Source: Schlesneria paludicola DSM 18645
GTDB lineage: Bacteria; Planctomycetota; Planctomycetia; Planctomycetales; Planctomycetaceae
Assembly (NCBI RefSeq): GCF_000255655.1
Contig: NZ_JH636434.1
Span: 2,132,798 to 2,196,797, forward strand
Direction of reading: 5' to 3'
Length of the DNA: 64,000 bases
A program made the translations under genes and the position numbers. Shown here in pieces: positions 1 through 8,127 of this stretch. The first letter of the stretch is position 1. Each line of letters opens with the position of its first letter. The notes under the pieces were generated by a model. The model was not told the DNA's origin and ran no database searches. It was given only the letters and a program-made list of their open reading frames with translations.

Positions 1-170
1 GGTGACTTGTCGCATTGAGCGAGCTGTTTCACGCGGCCATCGATGAGAACCTCACCCAAACGAGTTTCGTCGACCTCACGTCACTCGAACAGCATTGCGA
101 ACCATTCCGTCGAAGCGCATCACAGATTGATGCAGAACCGCCCATACGCCCATTGTCGCGGAGATGCCTG
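1..170. other. left edge, no complete gene
   Basis: Contains the upstream side of the first M56 gene. The frame used by that gene is closed by a TGA at 3-5 and could be read from a TTG at 15, but those extra 52 residues carry no membrane segment or recognisable motif. The two other forward frames end at 16-18 and about 41-43, so the tail of an upstream gene (by analogy with the 41 kb locus perhaps a blaI repressor) may lie here, but too little is present to call it. Confidence 0.3.
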
Positions 171-3100
171 ATGTCGATTTTTGACGATCGCCTTTCTCAC
201 CAGCTCGTCCTGAAACTGGGAACCGTGTTAATTCATTTCTGCTGGCAAGGCGTACTCATTGCGGCAATCGCCGGGTTGACACTCGGCTTGACGCGACGCG
301 CCACACCGTCAGGACGGTACTCGATACTCTTGGGATTCTTCGGTTTGATGATGCTGTCTCCCGTGATCACGTTTCTCTGCACTGCGGCGCCAGCGCCGGT
401 CTCGACAATGGTGAGACTCGATCACCCTGTACCGGAGCACGTCATTCTGTCGACGATCAATCGTCCGCTTGAGATTTCACCGAAAAACTCCGCGCCGACG
501 CCGATCATTTCAGAAGTCATCGACGAGAGTCACCTCCCGGCGAAGTCTTCAGTATGGACGACCACCGAAGACTGGACACGGCGAAATCTGCGATTGCTTG
601 TCGTCGCCTGGGCGGTTGGCGTTTGCACCTTCTCATTGCGCCTCATTCTTGGCTGGCGCGCTGTCGTATTCATTCGCAGGAACGGCCTATCGTCGACGGG
701 AACACGTTTGCAGTCTGCATGCCAGGCACTTGCGGCCACCCTGGCCGTTCGACAAACCGTTCAAGTCTGCGAGTCGGTATTTATTCAAGTTCCCGTCGTG
801 GTGGGCTGGTTGCGTCCCATGATTCTGCTGCCCGTACGCCTGATGACGAAGCTGTCTGACGAAGAGATCCACGCCATTCTGGGGCACGAATTGGCTCATA
901 TCCGTCGCCACGACTACTTCGTGAACATCGCGCAGATCGTCGTCGAAAATCTGCTGTTCTATCATCCGGCGGTCTGGTGGCTCTCCCGCCGCATTCGCCA
1001 GGAGCGCGAGTACTGCTGTGACGATCTGGCCGCCGCCGCTTGTGGCGGAAAGATCGTGATCGCCCGGGCTTTAGCAACACTTGCCCAGCTTCATGCGGCC
1101 GCTCCATACGCGTTACCCGCCGCCACTGGCGGTTCACTGTTAGCACGCATTCGGCGTCTCGTCCGCGGCGATGCGCCGCCCGATCGATTGCCATCGAGTG
1201 GCCTGGGACTTGGGATGCTTTCCATGACGGTTGCGATCCTGGTTCTGTCACTCTTCCTCACGACAGATCCCGGTCAGGCACAAGCTCAGACCAAAATCGA
1301 GACAAAATCGACAGACACCGATTCTGCTCAAGATCCGACTGCCACCCAAGCGGCAAATTCGTTCGATGAACTCTATCGACTTCGTGATGATGGACGAGTC
1401 ATCCGTCGCATTTCGATTCCTCGGATGAAGGAGGCAAAGCAGCGTTACGAAGCAGCGGCGGGTCCCGCCCAGGTCGCCGCCATGCCAGACGGTCCGGGAA
1501 CGATCATTTGGAAGGACGATTTGCGAAAAGTGGAGATCAAGTCTACGACATTTGGTGATCCCGCTTTGGAACTGCATAGTTTGATTGAACTCCTCACTCA
1601 CCGCAGCATGTCTGAACTTGAAGGCCCTGCCACATTGTGGTTGACGAAAGTGCCGGGTGACTTCGTCGTCTGGGAGAATGCACCTGAAGAACGGCTGATC
1701 GCGGATCTCGAATGGATTCTGAACCGCGAATTGAATCTGAATGTCTCGTTGCAACTCGAGGAGGTCGAACGAGAGGTTTACGTTGCCATAGGTGCGTTCA
1801 AAGCAAACCCCGCGGGACCTTCGATGCGATTTCAAATGAAACCTCGTTCGACTTACTTGCTTTATGGCAAAGCCCAAGCCGCTCATCCATCGCATTTCAT
1901 GGGCAAGTACGAGGAATTTTGGAAGGCCATCAGCCTGCGTACTGGACGACGTATCATTGATGACTCGACACAGAAGCCCGACGACTATATGCAGTGGTTG
2001 ATCTCCTACGACGATCCTGAGACGACTGTCTGGACCACGATTCCACCAAAGCAATTCTCTGCCAACGCCGAGCAAGTCCTGCAGCACGTCGCGGAACAGA
2101 CTGGTTTAAAATTCACGGAAGGTCGACGGAAAATCCAAGTGTTGTCGCTGAAACGAAGCGATCACATCCAATCCGTCGGTCTCCGATCGGGCGCCGCCGC
2201 ATCCAAACACCCCCTGGATGAGGCGAACACTCGAGACGGAGATATCGCTGCCGCGATTGATCGACTCCGAAAGCAGGAGATCTTCGTGCGGGAATTTAAT
2301 TCCCGCAACGACCCCAGATACTGGATTCAAGTGATTGTTGATCTGAGTCGCACAATCCCGATTTCGGGCGACGAAATTCTCGTCGACATCGAAACGATTT
2401 CACGTGACAGGTCACTGGACTTGCATCTGAAGAACGTCGATCTCACCCCAGCCTCCGTTGCACGACTCGGTGCCACGAAGCACATCTCCACACTCGAGTT
2501 GTCGGGCCGTTCGATCAACGATGAGTTGTTGCAGGCGATTTCGAACCTACCGATCGGTCGTCTGGAGCTGGGTAGTGGCCCGTATACCGATGACGGCGTT
2601 AAGCAGCTCGCCAATTGCGTTGCTCTGGAATCAATCAGTATCGCTGGACCTTCGATTACGAACGACTGTTTCACCCACTTGGTTCGTCTACCGAGACTTC
2701 GCGGAGTCGGACTCCGTTCCTCCCAATTCACCAGCGGCGTGCTCGCGACATTGGCGAGGATACCCGACCTGCGACGAATGACGATATCAACAACAGAGCA
2801 ACTCACGTTCGATCTCGGACCGTTTTCAGAATTGCGAAGTGTCGATTTCACTGGCGCCACATTTGGAGACGATCTGACGCACGCGCTCGCCGAGAAATGT
2901 CCTCGGCTGGAGGAGGCCTCCATACGGAACTCCTCGATCACAAATGCGGGAGTCGCCGCACTCGTACCTCTGCGGCATTTGAGAGTCCTGGCGCTGGATC
3001 GCGCTCAAATCGATGACCGTATTGCGGATTCGATTCAGAAGATGCCCAATCTGGAATGGCTTGACCTGAACAATTGCGATATCGGAGACCGAACGCTGGC

Positions 3101-3392
3101 TGCCGCATCAGGTTGCTCACGTCTGAGCTATCTCAACCTCGGCCAAACGCAAATCTCCAACGAGGGGTTGGCTGTCATTGGCAAGTTGAAGAACATTCGT
3201 AACTTGTCGCTATGGTCGAATCAGCAACTGACCGATGAGTGTGTTTCGCATCTCAAGCAACTCCCCGACTACCGCATGAAATTCGTGCTTCATTTGCAAC
3301 TGGACGGCACCCAAATCACGAAGAATGGGATTCTCGAGCTACAAGCCGCACTTCCGAACGCCAGCATCTCGCCTGCTGCGGCATCGCAATGA
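171..3392 (+). CDS. M56/BlaR1-like membrane metallopeptidase with C-terminal leucine-rich repeats
   Basis: Predicted 1073-residue antirepressor-type zinc peptidase. ATG at 171 is chosen because GGAG at 160-163 sits 7 bases upstream and the protein then begins with the first membrane helix (FCWQGVLIAAIAG); the in-frame TTG at 15 would add a featureless leader. Residues 1 to about 370 form the M56 domain: HELAH at 239-243 is the zinc site, followed by a YHPAVWW membrane segment and an ERE..CDD motif. A last helix near residue 350 leads to a large extracytoplasmic part. Its final third (about 730-1060) is a run of roughly 24-residue leucine-rich repeats of the 'L..L.L..T.I.D..L' type. In BlaR1 and MecR1 this region is a ligand sensor; here an LRR surface replaces the penicillin-binding domain. 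The target repressor is not in the window next to it. Family call is firm; the signal sensed is unknown. Confidence 0.85.
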   Translation: MSIFDDRLSHQLVLKLGTVLIHFCWQGVLIAAIAGLTLGLTRRATPSGRYSILLGFFGLMMLSPVITFLCTAAPAPVSTMVRLDHPVPEHVILSTINRPLEISPKNSAPTPIISEVIDESHLPAKSSVWTTTEDWTRRNLRLLVVAWAVGVCTFSLRLILGWRAVVFIRRNGLSSTGTRLQSACQALAATLAVRQTVQVCESVFIQVPVVVGWLRPMILLPVRLMTKLSDEEIHAILGHELAHIRRHDYFVNIAQIVVENLLFYHPAVWWLSRRIRQEREYCCDDLAAAACGGKIVIARALATLAQLHAAAPYALPAATGGSLLARIRRLVRGDAPPDRLPSSGLGLGMLSMTVAILVLSLFLTTDPGQAQAQTKIETKSTDTDSAQDPTATQAANSFDELYRLRDDGRVIRRISIPRMKEAKQRYEAAAGPAQVAAMPDGPGTIIWKDDLRKVEIKSTTFGDPALELHSLIELLTHRSMSELEGPATLWLTKVPGDFVVWENAPEERLIADLEWILNRELNLNVSLQLEEVEREVYVAIGAFKANPAGPSMRFQMKPRSTYLLYGKAQAAHPSHFMGKYEEFWKAISLRTGRRIIDDSTQKPDDYMQWLISYDDPETTVWTTIPPKQFSANAEQVLQHVAEQTGLKFTEGRRKIQVLSLKRSDHIQSVGLRSGAAASKHPLDEANTRDGDIAAAIDRLRKQEIFVREFNSRNDPRYWIQVIVDLSRTIPISGDEILVDIETISRDRSLDLHLKNVDLTPASVARLGATKHISTLELSGRSINDELLQAISNLPIGRLELGSGPYTDDGVKQLANCVALESISIAGPSITNDCFTHLVRLPRLRGVGLRSSQFTSGVLATLARIPDLRRMTISTTEQLTFDLGPFSELRSVDFTGATFGDDLTHALAEKCPRLEEASIRNSSITNAGVAALVPLRHLRVLALDRAQIDDRIADSIQKMPNLEWLDLNNCDIGDRTLAAASGCSRLSYLNLGQTQISNEGLAVIGKLKNIRNLSLWSNQQLTDECVSHLKQLPDYRMKFVLHLQLDGTQITKNGILELQAALPNASISPAAASQ

Positions 3393-3793
3393 CAGCGCGA
3401 TTTGAGGCCTGAAACTCCAATCCATTGCACGGTTTAGACTCACCAATTCCTGGTGGGCCCTTCGCAAGGCGTCCATTCCGAAATGGCGGTTGCAAACTCA
3501 CCGGCCGGGATCCCGTTGACGAAGGTCGATTCGGAAGGTCGATAAAATTGGCCGGCCGTGTCTCGCGGATTCTGCGATGCGAACACGGATACGGCGGGTG
3601 CAAGAAATGTTGAAATCAGCGACAGGTCATTGACTTTATCCAGAGCGGAATAGTATGAGTATTCTGTCTTTAGTCGAATTGCGACGGTCGAGGATTTCAC
3701 GATCTGCTTCGGTTTTTTGTGATACGGCGCCGCCATGTCGCTGGCCGCGACAGATATCTCCGACATTTCCCTTCAGTTACGGAGAGCTTCGTT
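3393..3793. other. intergenic region, nothing recognised
   Basis: About 400 bases between the M56-LRR gene and the propeller gene. Short frames on both strands have no ribosome binding site and no family resemblance. A promoter for the downstream gene is likely here but no clear -35/-10 pair stands out. Confidence 0.3.
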
Positions 3794-5563
3794 ATGCCCA
3801 GAATGCATCTCGTCCTAACAACCTGTCTGTGGACCCTGTGCGCGGCACCGTTATTCGCGGAGGATGCCGAAAAGCCCAATGCCCCGCCTTCCAAACCATC
3901 GAAAAACGCAGCAAGCAGCACGCCACCAAAGTCGACTCACAAGCAAGCGCGTGTTCTTATACCGAAACACGACGACGCGAAGATCGCGCTGAACACATTC
4001 TGCCTGACCCCGACTGGTGACCTGCTGCTATGCGTGGGTGGGCCGTGGGTTGACTACAAACCGAAAGCCGATGATCCGTCGCAGTACGATATCACGCGTC
4101 ACAAAACGCGGGCATTCGTCCAACAGTATTCCCCCGATGGGAAACTGATTGCGGAATTCCCGGTTGATTTCAAACCGACCGGAATCAACATGCTCCCCGA
4201 CGGCAAACAGTTTGTGGTCGCGGGCGAAGGCTGGATGGCGCGCCTGGATCTCACGGGCCAGGTTCTACACAAGGGCCGCACACCCCAAGTCGGTGACTAT
4301 GAGAAATTCAAAGTCGCGGCGCTCAGCGAAGCGAAGACGGAAATGAAAGAGCATTGCCGACAGTTTGAAGATCAACTTCAGTCGATCGAAACGATGATCG
4401 CCAAGCTGGAAGAAACGCCCGAGGAAAAGCGCACCAGCACCGCCAAGGCGCAACTGAAAGCTCAGAAAGATATGGCGAAACAGGTGAAGTCTCAACTTCA
4501 GCAATTCGAACAAATGTTGGTGCCGGATGATCCAGAAGACACGATCCGTGATCGACTGACGGTCACAGGTGTTGCCGTAACCGACAAAGATGTGTTTGTG
4601 TCTGTCCGGAAACTGAAAGGCCACGGATATGAAGTCTGGCGCACAAACCATGATTTCGGCGAAGGCGAGAAAGTCGTTTCCGATCTGGGCGGATGCTGCG
4701 GCCAGTTGGATATCCAGGCCTCTGCGGACAAATTGCTGATCGCCGAGAATGGCAAATTTCGCGTGGGGATTTACGACCGCGATGGCGAGATGACAAAGAG
4801 CTTCGGGAAGCGTGACCGCAAAGCAAGCGATGGCTTCGGCAGTTGCTGCAATCCCATGAATGTGCGCTGCTGCTCGAATGGCGACATCCTGACGGCGGAA
4901 TCGAGTATCGGAGACATCAAGCGATTCTCTGCCGATGGAAAATTCCTGGGCTATGTCGGAAAAGCCAAGATCGGCGGTGGCTGCAAACATGTCGCCCTTG
5001 AGTTTGATCCGGCCAGAAATCGGTATTACATGCAGCACCAAGACAAGGGGCAAATCTGCGTTCTGGTGCCTACCGACGAAATCACGGGCCCGTCAGAAGA
5101 CGAACTGCTTGAAAAGGCGGCTCGTGAAGGATTGGGAAAGAAGCTGACGGGGACATGGGTCATTCCGAATGCCAAGAAACCGAAAGCCAAGAATCTGACA
5201 GAACTGGTTGGTGGACTATTTGGCGCACAGGACGGAATGTCACAACACCCCGCCGACGTCCTGAGCTTTGAGGATGACGGAAACCTGCACGTAACCGGCG
5301 GTCAACTGTCACGATTCACCGCAGGTTCACCGCCGGAATGGAGACCGATCCAACAGAACGACAATCTGCTCGACGTCGGAATCGTGAGCGACGGCGTCGA
5401 ATCGTTCAATTTGCGGGTGAAATTCATCACAGACGATTCGGTGACAATTGAATTGCGCTACGACGAGAACGTGATGGCGTCGGCCGACTATCAGCGAAAA
5501 TCGACGGCCGCAACGTCGTCGACCGAAAACGAATCGATCAAATCGGAAACGCCAAATAACTGA
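3794..5563 (+). CDS. secreted Cys-rich beta-propeller (NHL-like) protein with coiled-coil insert
   Basis: 589 residues from an ATG preceded by GGAG (3781-3784); a longer in-frame start exists but lacks a binding site. Residues 1-22 are a signal peptide (LCAAPLFA), so the protein is exported. The body resembles NHL/six-bladed propeller repeats (GDLLLCVGG, PDGKQFVVAGEGW, DKLLIAENGKFRVGIYDRDG). Between early and later blades lies a charged helical stretch, about 175-245, likely a coiled coil. Adjacent cysteines recur at the blade loops: C301-C302 in a GGCCGQ motif, C351-C352 in GSCCNP, C359-C360 in RCCSNG, plus C397 in GGGCKH. Such paired cysteines could bind metal or form vicinal disulfides; that is inference. 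It lies 240 bases before the PhnD-PQQ gene on the same strand, with a repeat element between. No enzymatic activity can be assigned. Confidence 0.7.
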   Translation: MPRMHLVLTTCLWTLCAAPLFAEDAEKPNAPPSKPSKNAASSTPPKSTHKQARVLIPKHDDAKIALNTFCLTPTGDLLLCVGGPWVDYKPKADDPSQYDITRHKTRAFVQQYSPDGKLIAEFPVDFKPTGINMLPDGKQFVVAGEGWMARLDLTGQVLHKGRTPQVGDYEKFKVAALSEAKTEMKEHCRQFEDQLQSIETMIAKLEETPEEKRTSTAKAQLKAQKDMAKQVKSQLQQFEQMLVPDDPEDTIRDRLTVTGVAVTDKDVFVSVRKLKGHGYEVWRTNHDFGEGEKVVSDLGGCCGQLDIQASADKLLIAENGKFRVGIYDRDGEMTKSFGKRDRKASDGFGSCCNPMNVRCCSNGDILTAESSIGDIKRFSADGKFLGYVGKAKIGGGCKHVALEFDPARNRYYMQHQDKGQICVLVPTDEITGPSEDELLEKAAREGLGKKLTGTWVIPNAKKPKAKNLTELVGGLFGAQDGMSQHPADVLSFEDDGNLHVTGGQLSRFTAGSPPEWRPIQQNDNLLDVGIVSDGVESFNLRVKFITDDSVTIELRYDENVMASADYQRKSTAATSSTENESIKSETPNN

Positions 5564-5584
5564 CGTTCGGAAGGTGAAGGCCAC

Positions 5585-5734
5585 AACCGTTCACAACCCG
5601 AAGTGAGGGGAATAGGCACAATTTCCCGGTTGATTGCAATCCGCAGTGCATCGAGCAATCCGCAGTGCATCGATTAGAGCCCCCTCCTCTTTGCCGCGGG
5701 AAAATGAGCCAGTTCCCGGCCTGCGAACGGTTAC
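5585..5734. repeat. MITE-like interspersed repeat, copy A
   Basis: A 150-base non-coding element whose ends are inverted copies: AACCGTTCACA at the left and TGCGAACGGTTAC at the right. It is about 80 percent identical by eye to the segment at 60329-60462, in the same orientation, with conserved internal blocks such as GCAGTGCATCGA and AAAATGAGCCAGT. It codes for nothing. The structure fits a miniature inverted-repeat element or a large palindromic regulatory repeat; no full-length relative is in the window. Confidence 0.65.
5636..5673. repeat. 19-base tandem duplication inside repeat copy A
   Basis: Two perfect head-to-tail copies of GCAATCCGCAGTGCATCGA (5636-5654 and 5655-5673). Copy B of the element has the unit only once, so this is a duplication specific to copy A. 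Confidence 0.9.
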
Positions 5735-5803
5735 GTAAAGACCGATTTCAACATTGATGGATCTTGCCCCCCGATACCTTCAGGTCATTTTCAAGGAGCT
5801 CCC

Positions 5804-7876
5804 ATGAAGCACTGTCTGACGATCGCCTTAACAATGATGGCGATTGCGTCATCAGCGTTGTGCGATGACGCGACTCGAACCCCTCTGACCGTGGTGGTCA
5901 TGGACCCGCTATCGGCACCACTCGCGTGCGATTGCGTGAAAGGTTATGCCCAGCGCAAGTATGAAAAACTGGGTGAGTTCCTTCAGGACAAACTGAATCG
6001 CCCCGTTCGAGTGTATTGGGCGGAATCACTCGCCACAGCGATGGAAGAAAAGACGAAAGGTCGCGCCGACCTCATTATCGGCAAACATTCCGTCGTGCTG
6101 GCCGATGCCAAAGAGTCGAAGCTCACGGTGGAACCCGTTGCTCAGTTGACGGGCAAGGACGGAAAAACCACTCAAACAGGGCTGTTCATTGTCCGCACCC
6201 CCGACAAGGCCAAATCCATGGCGGATCTGGCGGGATATCGGATTCTGTTTGGCCCGGCAGATTGTGACGAGAAGTCCGCCGCACCGATGGCCCTGCTGAA
6301 AAAATCAGGGCACGCCATCCCGACGCCGGTGGAAACATCGCCATCGTGTAGCGACGCGGCGAAGGCACTGCTCGAACTGCCCGCGACAGTGAACGCCGCC
6401 GCGGTCGTCTCCAGTTACGCGCAGCCGCTCTTAGAAGGTTGTGGCTCGATTAAGAAAGGTGACGTCCGCGTTATTGGTGAGTCGGCACCCGTTCCATTCA
6501 TTACCGCCTTTGTGAACACGGCATTGAGCAATCAACTGAAGTCCGAGATCACAAGTGCGCTGCTCAAGGTTGGCGAAGAAGCCTCGCTGCTGATCGCGTT
6601 GGAAACCGAAAAGGGATTCGTTCGATATGCCGATCCCAAAGATCAAACGACATCAGCGGTGGAACAGCCTGATTACTCCCCCCTGGTCGGACAGGCCGTT
6701 CTGTCCGGAAAGGAGGAGTGGCCGCAATTTCGCGGCCCCTTTCGCGACGGCACTGTGGATTGGCTTCCGAATCGACTTCCGGTCACTCCGAAGTTCGAAT
6801 GGACAGCGACGCTTCCCAGTGATGGCCTGGGAGGCTTGGCGGTCGCATCCAACAGCGTGATTGTCAGTGGTCGCGATCCACTTGATCAGCAGGACCTTTG
6901 GACCTGCCTTGACGCATCCTCGGGTCGCATGCGCTGGAAACTGACGTATCAAGCGCCCGGTCGACTCGACTATGGCAACTCACCCCGTGCGACCCCGCTG
7001 ATCGCGAATGATCATGCATGGTTGCTCGGGGCATTCGGACATCTTCACTGCGTTCGCCTGAGCGACGGTCAGATCGTCTGGAAAACATCCCTCAATCGGC
7101 AGTTTGGAATGCCGCCGCTGACGTGGGGACTCGCCGGTTCACCGTTGATCGTCGAAGGGCGATTGATTGTCCAACCAGGCGGGCCACAGGCATCGATCGT
7201 CGCGCTCAACCCGATGACGGGCGACGTCATCTGGACAACACCAGGACTGCCGCCTGGCCATGCGTCGATCGTCACGACGGTCCAGAATGGAGATCGCCAA
7301 CTGATCGGTTGCGACAAGGAATCGATCGGTGGTTGGAAGGCGTCGACGGGGGAAAGACTCTGGACAATCGTGCCACACGAAAGTGGGGACTTTAATGTTC
7401 CGTCTCCCATTATCCATTCATCGGGCTTTGTCGTCGCAAGCGAAAACAACGGTGCCCGAGAATACAGTCCGCGAAAAGATGGCCAGCCGGGCTTCGAACA
7501 AGTCGCACACTACGCGACGCTGTCGCCAGATTCTCATTCGCCCGTTGTTTCGGGCGACCGGCTAATCGGCATTCACAATGGCCTGCATTGCTTGTCATTG
7601 ACCGAGGGATTGACTTCGATCTGGCGATTAAAAGATCGCGCCTTTCGGAATTATGGCAGTCTGATTGCCAGCAAAGATCGCATCCTCGCCTTGACGTTTC
7701 ATGAGGAACTTGTACTGATCGACCCGCACCAGGCCGCTCCGATGGTGGTGTCACGCTTACGACTCTCGGACGAAGGTTCCGATTGCTGGTCGCATCCCGC
7801 GCTGGCGCATCGTGCGCTCTATGTCCGTCTTGGCCGCGCCGTCTGCCGACTCAACCTTGACGAATCCGCAGGTTGA
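5804..7876 (+). CDS. PhnD-like periplasmic binding domain fused to a PQQ-type beta-propeller
   Basis: 690 residues with a strong AAGGAG (5792-5797) ahead of the ATG and a signal peptide ending near residue 20 (ASSALC). Residues about 25-290 look like a PhnD/SsuA/transferrin-fold solute binder: VVVMDPLSAP, LGEFLQDKLNRPVRVYWAES, GRADLIIGKHSVV, SMADLAGYRILFGP and a C-lobe ending near ALETEKGF. From about 305 the chain becomes a PQQ/BamB-like propeller with WPQFRGPFRDG, LWTCLDASSGRMRWKLTY, IVWKTSL, GDVIWTTPG and GERLWTIVP blades. The binding domain normally delivers phosphonate-type ligands to an ABC transporter, but no permease or ATPase is nearby, so the fusion may act as a sensor or redox/adhesion module. 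It follows the Cys-rich propeller gene and probably works with it. Domain calls good; function open. Confidence 0.75.
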   Translation: MKHCLTIALTMMAIASSALCDDATRTPLTVVVMDPLSAPLACDCVKGYAQRKYEKLGEFLQDKLNRPVRVYWAESLATAMEEKTKGRADLIIGKHSVVLADAKESKLTVEPVAQLTGKDGKTTQTGLFIVRTPDKAKSMADLAGYRILFGPADCDEKSAAPMALLKKSGHAIPTPVETSPSCSDAAKALLELPATVNAAAVVSSYAQPLLEGCGSIKKGDVRVIGESAPVPFITAFVNTALSNQLKSEITSALLKVGEEASLLIALETEKGFVRYADPKDQTTSAVEQPDYSPLVGQAVLSGKEEWPQFRGPFRDGTVDWLPNRLPVTPKFEWTATLPSDGLGGLAVASNSVIVSGRDPLDQQDLWTCLDASSGRMRWKLTYQAPGRLDYGNSPRATPLIANDHAWLLGAFGHLHCVRLSDGQIVWKTSLNRQFGMPPLTWGLAGSPLIVEGRLIVQPGGPQASIVALNPMTGDVIWTTPGLPPGHASIVTTVQNGDRQLIGCDKESIGGWKASTGERLWTIVPHESGDFNVPSPIIHSSGFVVASENNGAREYSPRKDGQPGFEQVAHYATLSPDSHSPVVSGDRLIGIHNGLHCLSLTEGLTSIWRLKDRAFRNYGSLIASKDRILALTFHEELVLIDPHQAAPMVVSRLRLSDEGSDCWSHPALAHRALYVRLGRAVCRLNLDESAG

Positions 7877-8127
7877 TGGTCCAACGTCGCCGAAAGTGCG
7901 AACTTTTGCTGCGACGCGTGACTTGTCGGAACGAGAAATAGCGATCGAGTGGACGGGACTGAATAAGCAAAGCGCCGGAAGCCCCGAGTGTTCGGCAAAG
8001 TCCCCCACCAACTCGAAGATTTCGGAATGACAAGACACTCGATTCGGGCAATACCCGCTCACCTGCCGACATCAAAACGTCGTCAATCGAATCATTCTGG
8101 TCGATAGCGCGCCATACGAAGCCCGCA

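Noticed and set aside
15-170. N-terminal extension of the first M56 protein from TTG at 15
   Set aside because: No ribosome binding site and no resemblance to M56 N-termini; ATG 171 has a good GGAG at 7 bases.
1248-2087. Long antisense frames inside the M56-LRR gene and similar frames inside many other genes
   Set aside because: Shadows of strongly biased codon use in the real gene on the other strand.
3440-3766. 108-codon minus-strand frame between the M56 and propeller genes
   Set aside because: No binding site, no recognisable motif and overlap with the expected promoter of the propeller gene.
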